DNA of 5,453 nt from Gammaproteobacteria bacterium (GTDB lineage Bacteria; Pseudomonadota; Gammaproteobacteria; Berkiellales; Berkiellaceae). The position numbers and the translations under genes were made by a program. The stretch spans positions 1-5,453 of the forward strand of contig VGTX01000079.1 of the NCBI GenBank assembly GCA_016874315.1. Direction: 5' to 3'. Below the pieces are notes generated by a model, which saw nothing but the letters and a program-made list of their open reading frames with translations, did not search any database and was not told where the DNA came from. Positions 1-4,711 of the stretch are shown here, piece by piece; within the stretch, counting starts at the first letter, position 1, and each line of letters starts with the position of its first letter.

Positions 1-1
1 C

Positions 2-169
2 TCTAACATGCGCTTAGTTTTGATTCCAAGCGAAAATGAATCAGACCTAAGGGAAATCCCAGACAACATTAAAGGGGCTGTTCAAACGAAACTTGTGAGC
101 CGTGTCGAAGAAGTTTTGGATGCAGTCTTTGGTGCAAAGTGGTCTCTTAAAGCAACACCGATGGAGTAA
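2..169 (+). CDS. lon: ATP-dependent protease Lon, C-terminal 55 residues (5' end outside window)
   Basis: This reading frame enters from the left edge and ends at TAA 167-169. It encodes the extreme C-terminus of Lon, the cytoplasmic AAA+ serine protease that degrades damaged and regulatory proteins. The diagnostic stretch is LIPSENESDLREIPDNIK, which matches the family pattern 'vLIPxENxxDLxEIPxNv' just after the proteolytic Lys of the Ser-Lys dyad, followed by a VEEVLD segment as in the usual 'I/VEEVL' C-terminal helix. The catalytic Ser and Lys and the ATPase domain lie upstream of the window. About 20 residues follow that helix, and such tails are variable in this family. The following gene starts 5 bp after the stop, so the two are probably co-transcribed. 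Identification is by recognised family sequence; completeness upstream cannot be judged. Confidence 0.93.
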   Translation, partial: SNMRLVLIPSENESDLREIPDNIKGAVQTKLVSRVEEVLDAVFGAKWSLKATPME

Positions 170-174
170 TAGCA

Positions 175-1311
175 ATGACTTTTGCACTGTGGAGAGCATT
201 AGCGGCCTTGGGCGGGTACTGTTTAATTTCACAGTCTTTAGCCTGGCTTTTGATTTTTCAATATACGATTCATGCATACGATAGCGCTTGGCAAATTGGA
301 TTGATTGCAGCTTCAGGGGCCTCTGGTTTAGCATTTGCTCAGCTTGTAAACGATCGGATTTTGTTTCGGTATGGACCCTATCGCTTATACTGGGTGTGCT
401 GCGCCGTAATTGGGTTGCTTCTTTGGCAACTCAGCGCATTAAAAATACATTTCCTTTCAGATTTAATTGCTCGCTTTATCATTGGTTGGTCTGATGGTAT
501 GGTGTTTTTAATTATTGAAAGTTGGATTTTGTTTTTAGCGCCTGCTGAGCAGAGAGCCTCTGTGCTTGCATGGTATCTTGCGGTGTTATATGGCTCTCAA
601 TTTTGCTGCCCCGTCCTCGCACAATATCATCTCGATGGCACCCCTTTAATTGTTCCTATTTCATTTTTCGTGCTACTCGTGGCTAGCATACCCATTCAAG
701 GATTAAAGCCGTTTTTAGAGCATCAAGAAGCCCCTAGCGGATGGCCTGTTTTTGCGGAATGGAATTTGGTCATGCTCGGTGGTGTTGGTGCCGCACTCTG
801 CGCTCTCTCTGGAGTTTTGCTGCCGTCTTGGACTGCTTTCTTCCCAAGTATTCTTTTGTACCATGGCCTACCCAAAAAAACTGTGCAGTTTTTTTTATTA
901 GGTGGCATTGTTGGGCAGTATGTAATTATTGGTACTGAAAAGTATTGGAATGTTTCCAAGCAAATTCATATCATGACCTCTCTCGGAATTCTTGCTTTAT
1001 TGCTAACAGTGTTTTCCTTTGAAGGGCACATGATTGAAACACCCTATTTGAAATATTTTTCAATATTTCTTCTTGGGGTTGTGAGCTATTGTTTATATGG
1101 TCTCGGTATGGCCAAGGCGATTGCGAATGTTGCCCCTGAATATTTGGTTCGAGCTAACAAAACTTTTCTCTCATGTTATACGCTGCCAGCGATTTTGAGT
1201 CCCGCATTCTTTGGACTCTTTGCAACACAGCAAATGCAATTTTCTATGCTCGCTACAACCACTTTTCTGGGTTTTTTGACTGTTCGTTACTTTAATTTGA
1301 GAAAATTTTAA
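175..1311 (+). CDS. MFS family transporter, 12 membrane segments, substrate unknown
   Basis: A 378-residue, very hydrophobic inner-membrane protein. About 12 membrane segments can be drawn, for example residues 8-30, 41-58, 70-89, 97-121, 129-150, 156-176 and 196-217, then five more to the C-terminus. The loop between helices 2 and 3 carries a form of MFS motif A: Gly51, then Asn59-Asp60-Arg61 and Arg65-Tyr66-Gly67. Helix 4 contains an IIESW segment (Glu115), followed by an 'AEQRA' loop. This resembles the YcaD-like MFS branch, whose helix 4 commonly reads ESWL with a following 'E-R-G' loop. The start at 175 is supported by GGAG (163-166) 8 nt upstream, lying within the last codons of lon, so translational coupling with lon is likely. 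The central loop is short. The substrate cannot be inferred. It occupies the spot where hupB often follows lon. Confidence 0.85.
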   Translation: MTFALWRALAALGGYCLISQSLAWLLIFQYTIHAYDSAWQIGLIAASGASGLAFAQLVNDRILFRYGPYRLYWVCCAVIGLLLWQLSALKIHFLSDLIARFIIGWSDGMVFLIIESWILFLAPAEQRASVLAWYLAVLYGSQFCCPVLAQYHLDGTPLIVPISFFVLLVASIPIQGLKPFLEHQEAPSGWPVFAEWNLVMLGGVGAALCALSGVLLPSWTAFFPSILLYHGLPKKTVQFFLLGGIVGQYVIIGTEKYWNVSKQIHIMTSLGILALLLTVFSFEGHMIETPYLKYFSIFLLGVVSYCLYGLGMAKAIANVAPEYLVRANKTFLSCYTLPAILSPAFFGLFATQQMQFSMLATTTFLGFLTVRYFNLRKF

Positions 1312-1375
1312 AAAAATTGCAAATATTCATATAAAACCATTGACGCGGATTCGCTCAATCTGGTATAAATTATGA
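1297..1375 (+). promoter_or_regulatory. Promoter of the tRNA-Val/tRNA-Asp/ppiD unit with AT-rich upstream tract
   Basis: The -35 hexamer TTGACG (1340-1345) and -10 hexamer TATAAA (1364-1369) are separated by 18 nt. A TG at 1361-1362 gives an extended -10. Each hexamer matches the sigma-70 consensus at 5 of 6 positions. The bases just upstream (about 1297-1335) are almost all A/T with A and T runs, as in UP elements of stable-RNA promoters; they overlap the last codons of the transporter gene. Transcription should start near 1375-1377, leaving a leader of about 50 nt before tRNA-Val, in which the heptamer CATCGGA occurs twice (1387-1393, 1406-1412). I see no terminator hairpin between the transporter stop and this promoter. 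Confidence 0.75.
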
Positions 1376-1427
1376 GGTCTGCTGGACATCGGATGTAATC
1401 AAATGCATCGGACGTTCGGTTTCGATT

Positions 1428-1500
1428 GGGTGCTTAGCTCAGCTGGCAGAGCATCGCCCTTACAAGGCGAGGGTCGGGGGTTCGAACCCCTCAGCACCCA
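1428..1500 (+). tRNA. tRNA-Val, anticodon TAC; 3' CCA not encoded
   Basis: The full cloverleaf is visible. The acceptor stem GGGTGCT (1428-1434) pairs perfectly with AGCACCC (1493-1499), with discriminator A at 1500. The D arm is GCTC/GAGC with loop AGCTGGCA. The anticodon stem TCGCC/GGCGA encloses loop CTTACAA, with TAC at 1461-1463. The variable loop is GGGTC. The T arm GGGGG/CCCTC has loop TTCGAAC and one G-T wobble. The sequence closely follows E. coli valine tRNA of the same anticodon. After the discriminator the DNA reads CAA rather than CCA, so the mature 3' end must be added after transcription. Six nucleotides separate it from tRNA-Asp, so both must be cut from one precursor. Confidence 0.97.
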
Positions 1501-1506
1501 CAAAAT

Positions 1507-1583
1507 GGAGCAGTAGTTCAGTTGGTTAGAATACCGGCCTGTCACGCCGGGGGTCGCGGGTTCGAGCCCCGTCTGCTCCGCCA
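1507..1583 (+). tRNA. tRNA-Asp, anticodon GTC, with encoded CCA
   Basis: A complete cloverleaf. The acceptor GGAGCAG (1507-1513) pairs with CTGCTCC (1573-1579), with discriminator G at 1580 and encoded CCA at 1581-1583. The D arm is GTTC/GAAT, including the G-U pair typical of this tRNA. The anticodon stem CCGGC/GCCGG has loop CTGTCAC and anticodon GTC at 1541-1543. The T arm has loop TTCGAGC. The sequence is very close to E. coli aspartate tRNA. It is the second tRNA of a two-gene unit, and ppiD starts 25 bp after its end, so its 3' processing probably also creates the 5' end of the ppiD message. Confidence 0.98.
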
Positions 1584-1594
1584 CTTTCATGATG

Positions 1595-1601
1595 AAGGGA
1601 G
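1595..1601 (+). promoter_or_regulatory. Shine-Dalgarno AAGGGAG deciding the ppiD start
   Basis: AAGGGAG ends 7 nt before ATG 1609 and begins 11 nt after the tRNA-Asp CCA. The same reading frame stays open upstream to an ATG at 1522 inside the tRNA-Asp gene, but that extension translates tRNA sequence and is not credible. The site therefore fixes 1609 as the start and implies that the message leader is only about 25 nt once the tRNA has been cut away. Confidence 0.75.
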
Positions 1602-1608
1602 TCGGACC

Positions 1609-3237
1609 ATGCTAGCAGCTATGAGACAAAAGCGATTTATAAAAATTGCAAATATTCTTTTCGGTTTTATGGCATTCTTAATGGTTGCCACACCTATCAT
1701 GTCTTTATTTCAAAGATCTTCTTCAAATAATCCTGTAATTATGCGTAGTGAGCATCGTGCTCTTGTCATGTCTGATTTAATTGGACGCGATAGAGGTATG
1801 CTTTTCCAGACGCTGATGGCTAATAGTAAAAAATCTACACAGCAGCTTACAGAGATTGTTAATCAATATCTCAAATCATTTGTATACGAAGATATTCGTC
1901 AGCAATATGATTTAAATATTTCCGATCGTCTTGCTTGGAATTTATTTATCAGTCAACTCGGTCACGATTTGAGTGAATCTCAATACCTTGCAATTAATGA
2001 AGCGATTGCTAAAAATTTCTCTTCCCGTGCGCAGTTTCTTTCTGAATTTAAAACTCAGCTCGTCATGCAATCCTGGCAAAATACAATTGCACGCCTAATG
2101 AAGCCTGTGAATGAAGTGAAGGGCGCATCAGATTATGAAGTGCGTCGTTACCTTACCCAATATTCTTTTTCTCCCCGGGATTTTCATTCTGAAGTTGAGC
2201 AACCTGCAGAAGAGGTCTTACTCGCTTTCTATCGTAATCATTCCGATCGTTATTACTCCGATCCGACATATTCAATGCAAGTGGTATTAATCGAGCCACG
2301 ATTAATTAACTTAGAAAGCATTGCTCAAGATTTGAAAAGTGAAGCGTATGCTCAATTAAGTGCAATCCAAAATCAAAATGATGATGCACAGCTACCCGCC
2401 TCTTCTTTTGAGCTTCAAGATAGAATTGTTGCAAAACTTCTATTAGACGCGCAATCGAAAGAAATCTCAACTCTCGCCGAATTGAATGACTTTTTGGTTC
2501 AGCAGGGTGTCGTTTGTGATAGCGAGCATGTTTTTAACTTCGATCGCGCAAGTGAGCAAACTATTACCGAGTTCTTTACAGATTTGCCAGAGGCGTATTC
2601 AAATATCCAGATGCAAGTTGAAAATCAAAACATGTACAGATCTGCACTGGGTTCAAATCTTGTTTTTATGCCGTCCGATCGTGGATTCTGGGTGGTTGAT
2701 ATTACAAATTATGAGCCAGAAAGTCTTCTCGATTATACCCGCGTTCGCACTCGTGTGTTACATGATTGTGTAGAAGAGCTATCAGCTTTAGCAGCGAAAG
2801 ATGCAGCCAAAGCTGCATACGATCGGTACATACAAACTGGTGAGAAACCTCTTGGAGCTCTTGTTTCAAAAGCTCACTATATTTCCGATCGGGTTCTCTA
2901 CGATCAGAGATTCCCTGAAGAAGTCCGCCTTAAAGCTGCGGGGCTCGTGAGTGCTGAATATTTACCAGAAGAATCGATTGCGCTGATTACTCAAGCTGCT
3001 GATGAAGGGGCGCGCATTATCATTCTCGATAAAATTGAGCCTATTCAGCCGGAATTAAATCCAGCATCACAGCAGCTCGGTCAATCAGCTCATGATGTCA
3101 ACTGGCATGAAATGGCGTATCAAAAAGCCGCAATACAAGGGCTCGATAACTGGTTTAATGCATCCTTTCATTATCAAATTGAACCCGCTTTTTGGGAAAT
3201 TGTGACACCAGCCCTTCAAAGAGCTGATGCACTGTAA
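1609..3237 (+). CDS. ppiD: PpiD-like periplasmic folding factor with degenerate parvulin domain
   Basis: A 542-residue protein resembling PpiD, the membrane-anchored chaperone that works near the Sec translocon on outer-membrane and periplasmic proteins. A short basic N-terminus (R6, K8, R9, K12) precedes one membrane helix (about residues 12-34), giving an N-in anchor with the rest in the periplasm. Residues about 45-200 fit a SurA-type N domain of amphipathic helices. Residues about 220-366 occupy the parvulin position, ending in GFWVVDI (359-365), and YTRVRTRV (376-383) fits the 'P-x-xEVRxxV' helix after PpiD parvulin domains. I cannot find the parvulin GGDLGW-type motif, so isomerase activity is doubtful. 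E. coli PpiD is 623 residues and also nearly inactive. The start at 1609 is chosen because GGAG (1598-1601) lies 7 nt upstream; ATG 1621 is less well placed. No promoter is seen after tRNA-Asp, suggesting co-transcription with the tRNAs. The 3' end overlaps convergent fabI by 22 bp. Confidence 0.78.
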   Translation: MLAAMRQKRFIKIANILFGFMAFLMVATPIMSLFQRSSSNNPVIMRSEHRALVMSDLIGRDRGMLFQTLMANSKKSTQQLTEIVNQYLKSFVYEDIRQQYDLNISDRLAWNLFISQLGHDLSESQYLAINEAIAKNFSSRAQFLSEFKTQLVMQSWQNTIARLMKPVNEVKGASDYEVRRYLTQYSFSPRDFHSEVEQPAEEVLLAFYRNHSDRYYSDPTYSMQVVLIEPRLINLESIAQDLKSEAYAQLSAIQNQNDDAQLPASSFELQDRIVAKLLLDAQSKEISTLAELNDFLVQQGVVCDSEHVFNFDRASEQTITEFFTDLPEAYSNIQMQVENQNMYRSALGSNLVFMPSDRGFWVVDITNYEPESLLDYTRVRTRVLHDCVEELSALAAKDAAKAAYDRYIQTGEKPLGALVSKAHYISDRVLYDQRFPEEVRLKAAGLVSAEYLPEESIALITQAADEGARIIILDKIEPIQPELNPASQQLGQSAHDVNWHEMAYQKAAIQGLDNWFNASFHYQIEPAFWEIVTPALQRADAL

Positions 3238-3992
3238 CCCCCATCAGCATAAATAATCTGCCCGGTAATTGCAGAGCTGTAATTACTGAGCAGAAATGCT
3301 GCAGTCTCTCCAATCTCACGTGTGGTGATGTTGCGGCCTAAAAAGCTGCGTTCTTGCGCTTGTTCCATCATTGATTTAATCCCTTTAATTCCTGAGGCTG
3401 CAAGAGTCTTGATAGGGCCTGCGGAAATTGCATTCACACGGATACCACTTGGCCCAAGATTTGCTGCAGTGTAGCGTACAGCGGCCTCCAAGCTCGCTTT
3501 AGCTAGTCCCATGACGTTGTAGCTTGGAAGCGCGCGTTGTGAGCCTAAGTAGGTCAACGTAAGAGCCGCACTTTCATTGGGGACTAGAAAGGATTCAAAG
3601 GCCTTGAGAAGGGCGCAGAATGAGTACGCTGAGATGTCATGAGCTTTTAAAAAGCCATCTCGAGTAATCGCATCTAAAAATCGCCCTTGCAATTGCTCTG
3701 GGTCTGCATATGCAATCGAATGCACAATTCCATTAAGCTTGCATTCAAGGCTCTCAACAGCGCGAATACACTCAGCAAGCGATGCTTCATTTTGAACATC
3801 ACATTCTATGGTTGCCAATGTATTCCATTGATGACCATATGTCTCAACACGCTCCCGAAAACGCTCGTTTTGATAGGTTAAAATGAGTTTGGCTCCATAG
3901 TGCGAGAGAACTTCTGCTATCCCATAAGCAATCGAGCGCTCTGATGCAATTCCTGTGATTAAATAAATCTTGTTCTGAACATCATGCTGCAT
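3216..3992 (-). CDS. fabI: Enoyl-[acyl-carrier-protein] reductase (NADH), FabI
   Basis: A 258-residue cytoplasmic enzyme that reduces trans-2-enoyl-ACP in the last step of each fatty-acid elongation cycle. The short-chain dehydrogenase fold is clear. The nucleotide-binding motif is TGIAS-ERSIAYGIA (residues 13-26), then CDV (64-66). The active-site segment is LTYLGSQRALPSYNVMGLAK, giving Tyr148, Tyr158 and Lys165 in the Y-X6-K spacing of FabI (E. coli Tyr146, Tyr156, Lys163). It ends with NAISAGPIKTLAASGIK and a GGYS tail. Length is close to the 262 residues of E. coli FabI. HSIAYA (91-96) has Ala94 where E. coli has Gly93. The start at 3992 is preferred because AAGGA lies about 6 nt upstream and the protein then begins at the usual distance from the Rossmann strand; an in-frame ATG at 4016 has no comparable site. 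The gene is convergent with ppiD and overlaps it by 22 bp. Confidence 0.96.
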   Translation of the reverse strand: MQHDVQNKIYLITGIASERSIAYGIAEVLSHYGAKLILTYQNERFRERVETYGHQWNTLATIECDVQNEASLAECIRAVESLECKLNGIVHSIAYADPEQLQGRFLDAITRDGFLKAHDISAYSFCALLKAFESFLVPNESAALTLTYLGSQRALPSYNVMGLAKASLEAAVRYTAANLGPSGIRVNAISAGPIKTLAASGIKGIKSMMEQAQERSFLGRNITTREIGETAAFLLSNYSSAITGQIIYADGGYSASAL

Positions 3993-4012
3993 AACAATCC
4001 TTTGAAAATAAA

Positions 4013-4081
4013 TCATTTCTTACTACCATACTCAATAAACATATAACTGAATAGGGCCCCATAAACCAGAATAAATAGCAT
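4013..4081 (-). CDS. Possible 22-residue hydrophobic peptide upstream of fabI (weak)
   Basis: On the minus strand an ATG at 4081 opens 22 codons ending in TGA (4015-4013). The peptide is almost all hydrophobic, starts MLFILVYGALFSYMF and ends IEYGSKK, the pattern of a single membrane helix with a basic tail. Its stop overlaps an ATG (4016-4014) in frame with fabI in an ATGA arrangement. Against it, there is no Shine-Dalgarno sequence before 4081, it is very short, and AT-rich DNA easily produces hydrophobic codons. It could be a small membrane protein, a leader peptide or chance. Confidence 0.15.
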   Translation of the reverse strand: MLFILVYGALFSYMFIEYGSKK

Positions 4082-4158
4082 GATTGAGAAGTGAAGTAGA
4101 CTATAAATATTCAAATTTATTGATATTACAACTCTAGTCTCTTGATTTTTTTAGACAT

Positions 4159-4164
4159 ATTATA
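4159..4164 (-). promoter_or_regulatory. Consensus -10 box on the minus strand, candidate fabI promoter
   Basis: The minus strand reads TATAAT here, a perfect -10 hexamer pointing toward fabI. No good -35 hexamer lies 16-18 nt upstream; the best is a poor TTAAAT at 19 nt. If used, it would give a fabI leader of about 160 nt that includes the 22-codon open frame. The region is AT-rich, so chance matches are expected. Confidence 0.25.
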
Positions 4165-4185
4165 TAACCTGTGAGCGGTTAGAAT

Positions 4186-4214
4186 TTAACTTTCTGTCTT
4201 TTTTCGTGTATTAT
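4186..4214 (+). promoter_or_regulatory. Candidate promoter of the microcin-like gene
   Basis: TTAACT (4186-4191) and TATTAT (4209-4214) are spaced by 17 nt and match the sigma-70 hexamers at 4 and 5 of 6 positions. Transcription would start near 4221, giving a leader of about 60 nt. A TATGAT at 4219-4224 is an alternative -10 but has no fitting -35. Confidence 0.4.
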
Positions 4215-4226
4215 CAAGTATGATAA
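4211..4226. promoter_or_regulatory. Perfect inverted repeat TTATCA-N4-TGATAA, candidate operator
   Basis: TTATCA (4211-4216) and TGATAA (4221-4226) are exact reverse complements separated by AGTA. The site overlaps the candidate -10 box and the predicted start of transcription of the microcin-like gene, where a repressor would act. The half-site order does not fit a Fur box. No regulator can be assigned. Confidence 0.35.
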
Positions 4227-4279
4227 GGAAAAATTAGAAAGAAAATGGGCGTGATAAATAATCTAAAAAGGAGTGTAAA

Positions 4280-4627
4280 ATGCGTAATCTTTCATTAGTA
4301 GAGCTTGCATGTGTTGATGGACAAGGCCCAGATGAGCGTAATTTCCGTGCTGGTTGGACAACTGTCATGGGTCTAGATGTCCCATATTTCATGCCAACAT
4401 GCAAAGGCGCTGAAGACATGGTTAAAGATTCTTGCAAAGTGCTAGGGGTTGTTTCCGGGCTAGCAGCTATCGTCAGTGCTTCTGGCGATGCAAGAAAGAA
4501 CGGTACAGTGCCTTTCAAAACTTTAGGTCTTAGCGTGGTTGCTGCATGTGGATATGCAGGTGCTCAAGGCGCAGCAGTTGATACCGTTCGTAATGTGTAT
4601 TCCTATATGCAATGGCCAATGAGCTAA
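4280..4627 (+). CDS. Microcin / class II bacteriocin-like small protein with double-glycine-type leader
   Basis: A 115-residue protein with a strong ribosome binding site, AAGGAG (4268-4273), 6 nt before ATG. The N-terminus MRNLSLVELACVDGQG closely follows microcin and bacteriocin leaders such as that of microcin V (MRTLTLNELDSVSGG): Met, Leu, Leu and Val fall at -15, -12, -7 and -4 if cleavage follows residue 15. The processing site would then be Gly14-Gln15 rather than Gly-Gly/Ala/Ser, which is unusual. The remaining about 100 residues hold Cys41 and Cys52 (a CX10C pair able to form a disulfide), a small-residue hydrophobic segment at 54-69 and a second at 82-100 rich in Gly and Ala (Gly91, Gly94, Gly97), with an aromatic end (Tyr107, Tyr109, Trp112). 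Such glycine-rich helices suit membrane insertion. Charged residues nearly balance. No exporter or immunity gene is recognisable in the window. The bacteriocin role is inferred from leader and composition; it could be another secreted small protein. Confidence 0.6.
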   Translation: MRNLSLVELACVDGQGPDERNFRAGWTTVMGLDVPYFMPTCKGAEDMVKDSCKVLGVVSGLAAIVSASGDARKNGTVPFKTLGLSVVAACGYAGAQGAAVDTVRNVYSYMQWPMS

Positions 4628-4649
4628 GAAAAAGAGTGTCATTGAGAGA

Positions 4650-4678
4650 TTTCCATGTGGCTGCAGACGAGCTAAAAT
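4650..4678 (+). promoter_or_regulatory. Candidate promoter of the kfrA-like gene
   Basis: TTTCCA (4650-4655) and TAAAAT (4673-4678), 17 nt apart, match the sigma-70 hexamers at 4 and 5 of 6 positions. The -10 lies inside the loop of an inverted repeat (4659-4699). The gene might also be read from the promoter of the microcin-like gene, whose stop is 84 bp before the start codon with no terminator between. Confidence 0.35.
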
Positions 4679-4699
4679 ACGCATAATAAGTCTGTAGCT
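4659..4699. repeat. 10-bp imperfect inverted repeat flanking the -10 box, candidate KfrA-type operator
   Basis: GGCTGCAGAC (4659-4668) and GTCTGTAGCT (4690-4699) are inverted repeats, identical at 8 of 10 positions; as RNA all 10 pairs form with two G-U wobbles. The 21-bp spacer contains the candidate -10 TAAAAT and a CATAAT. The lack of a following T run argues against a terminator. Plasmid KfrA proteins bind repeats at their own promoters and repress them, so an autoregulatory operator is a fair inference. Confidence 0.4.
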
Positions 4700-4711
4700 G
4701 AGAAGTCTGAT

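Larger units (their letters stand above)
3993..4279. other. AT-rich divergent intergenic region between fabI and the microcin-like gene
   Basis: This 287-bp gap is clearly richer in A/T than the flanking genes and must hold the promoters of two divergent genes. It contains a minus-strand TATAAT (4159-4164), a plausible plus-strand promoter (4186-4214), a perfect 6-bp inverted repeat over the latter's start site (4211-4226), a second AT-only inverted repeat ATAAAT/ATTTAT (4103-4120), and a possible 22-codon minus-strand frame. I see no RNA gene or mobile-element end. Confidence 0.6.

Noticed and set aside
1399..1590. Minus-strand 63-codon frame across both tRNA genes
   Set aside because: It is the antisense translation of tRNA-Val and tRNA-Asp, a well-known source of false proteins (GLEPATPG- and GSNPRPSP-type sequences).
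1522..1608. N-terminal extension of ppiD starting inside tRNA-Asp
   Set aside because: The extra 29 residues are translated from tRNA sequence, and a good Shine-Dalgarno sequence places the start at 1609.
3708..3713. Ala94 of FabI, the position of the E. coli Gly93 triclosan-resistance changes
   Set aside because: Ala at this place is common in natural FabI proteins, including susceptible ones such as that of Staphylococcus aureus, so it does not by itself indicate resistance.
3993..4016. Longer fabI starting at ATG 4016 (8 extra residues)
   Set aside because: No clear ribosome binding site precedes it, while AAGGA sits about 6 nt before ATG 3992 and FabI proteins begin shortly before the TG-AS motif.
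4245..4298. 17-residue frame overlapping the start of the microcin-like gene
   Set aside because: It has only a weak purine stretch upstream, overlaps the strong AAGGAG used by the main gene, and shows no peptide feature.
4659..4699. Rho-independent terminator after the microcin-like gene
   Set aside because: The stem has a 21-nt loop, two wobbles and no following T run; an operator is a better reading.
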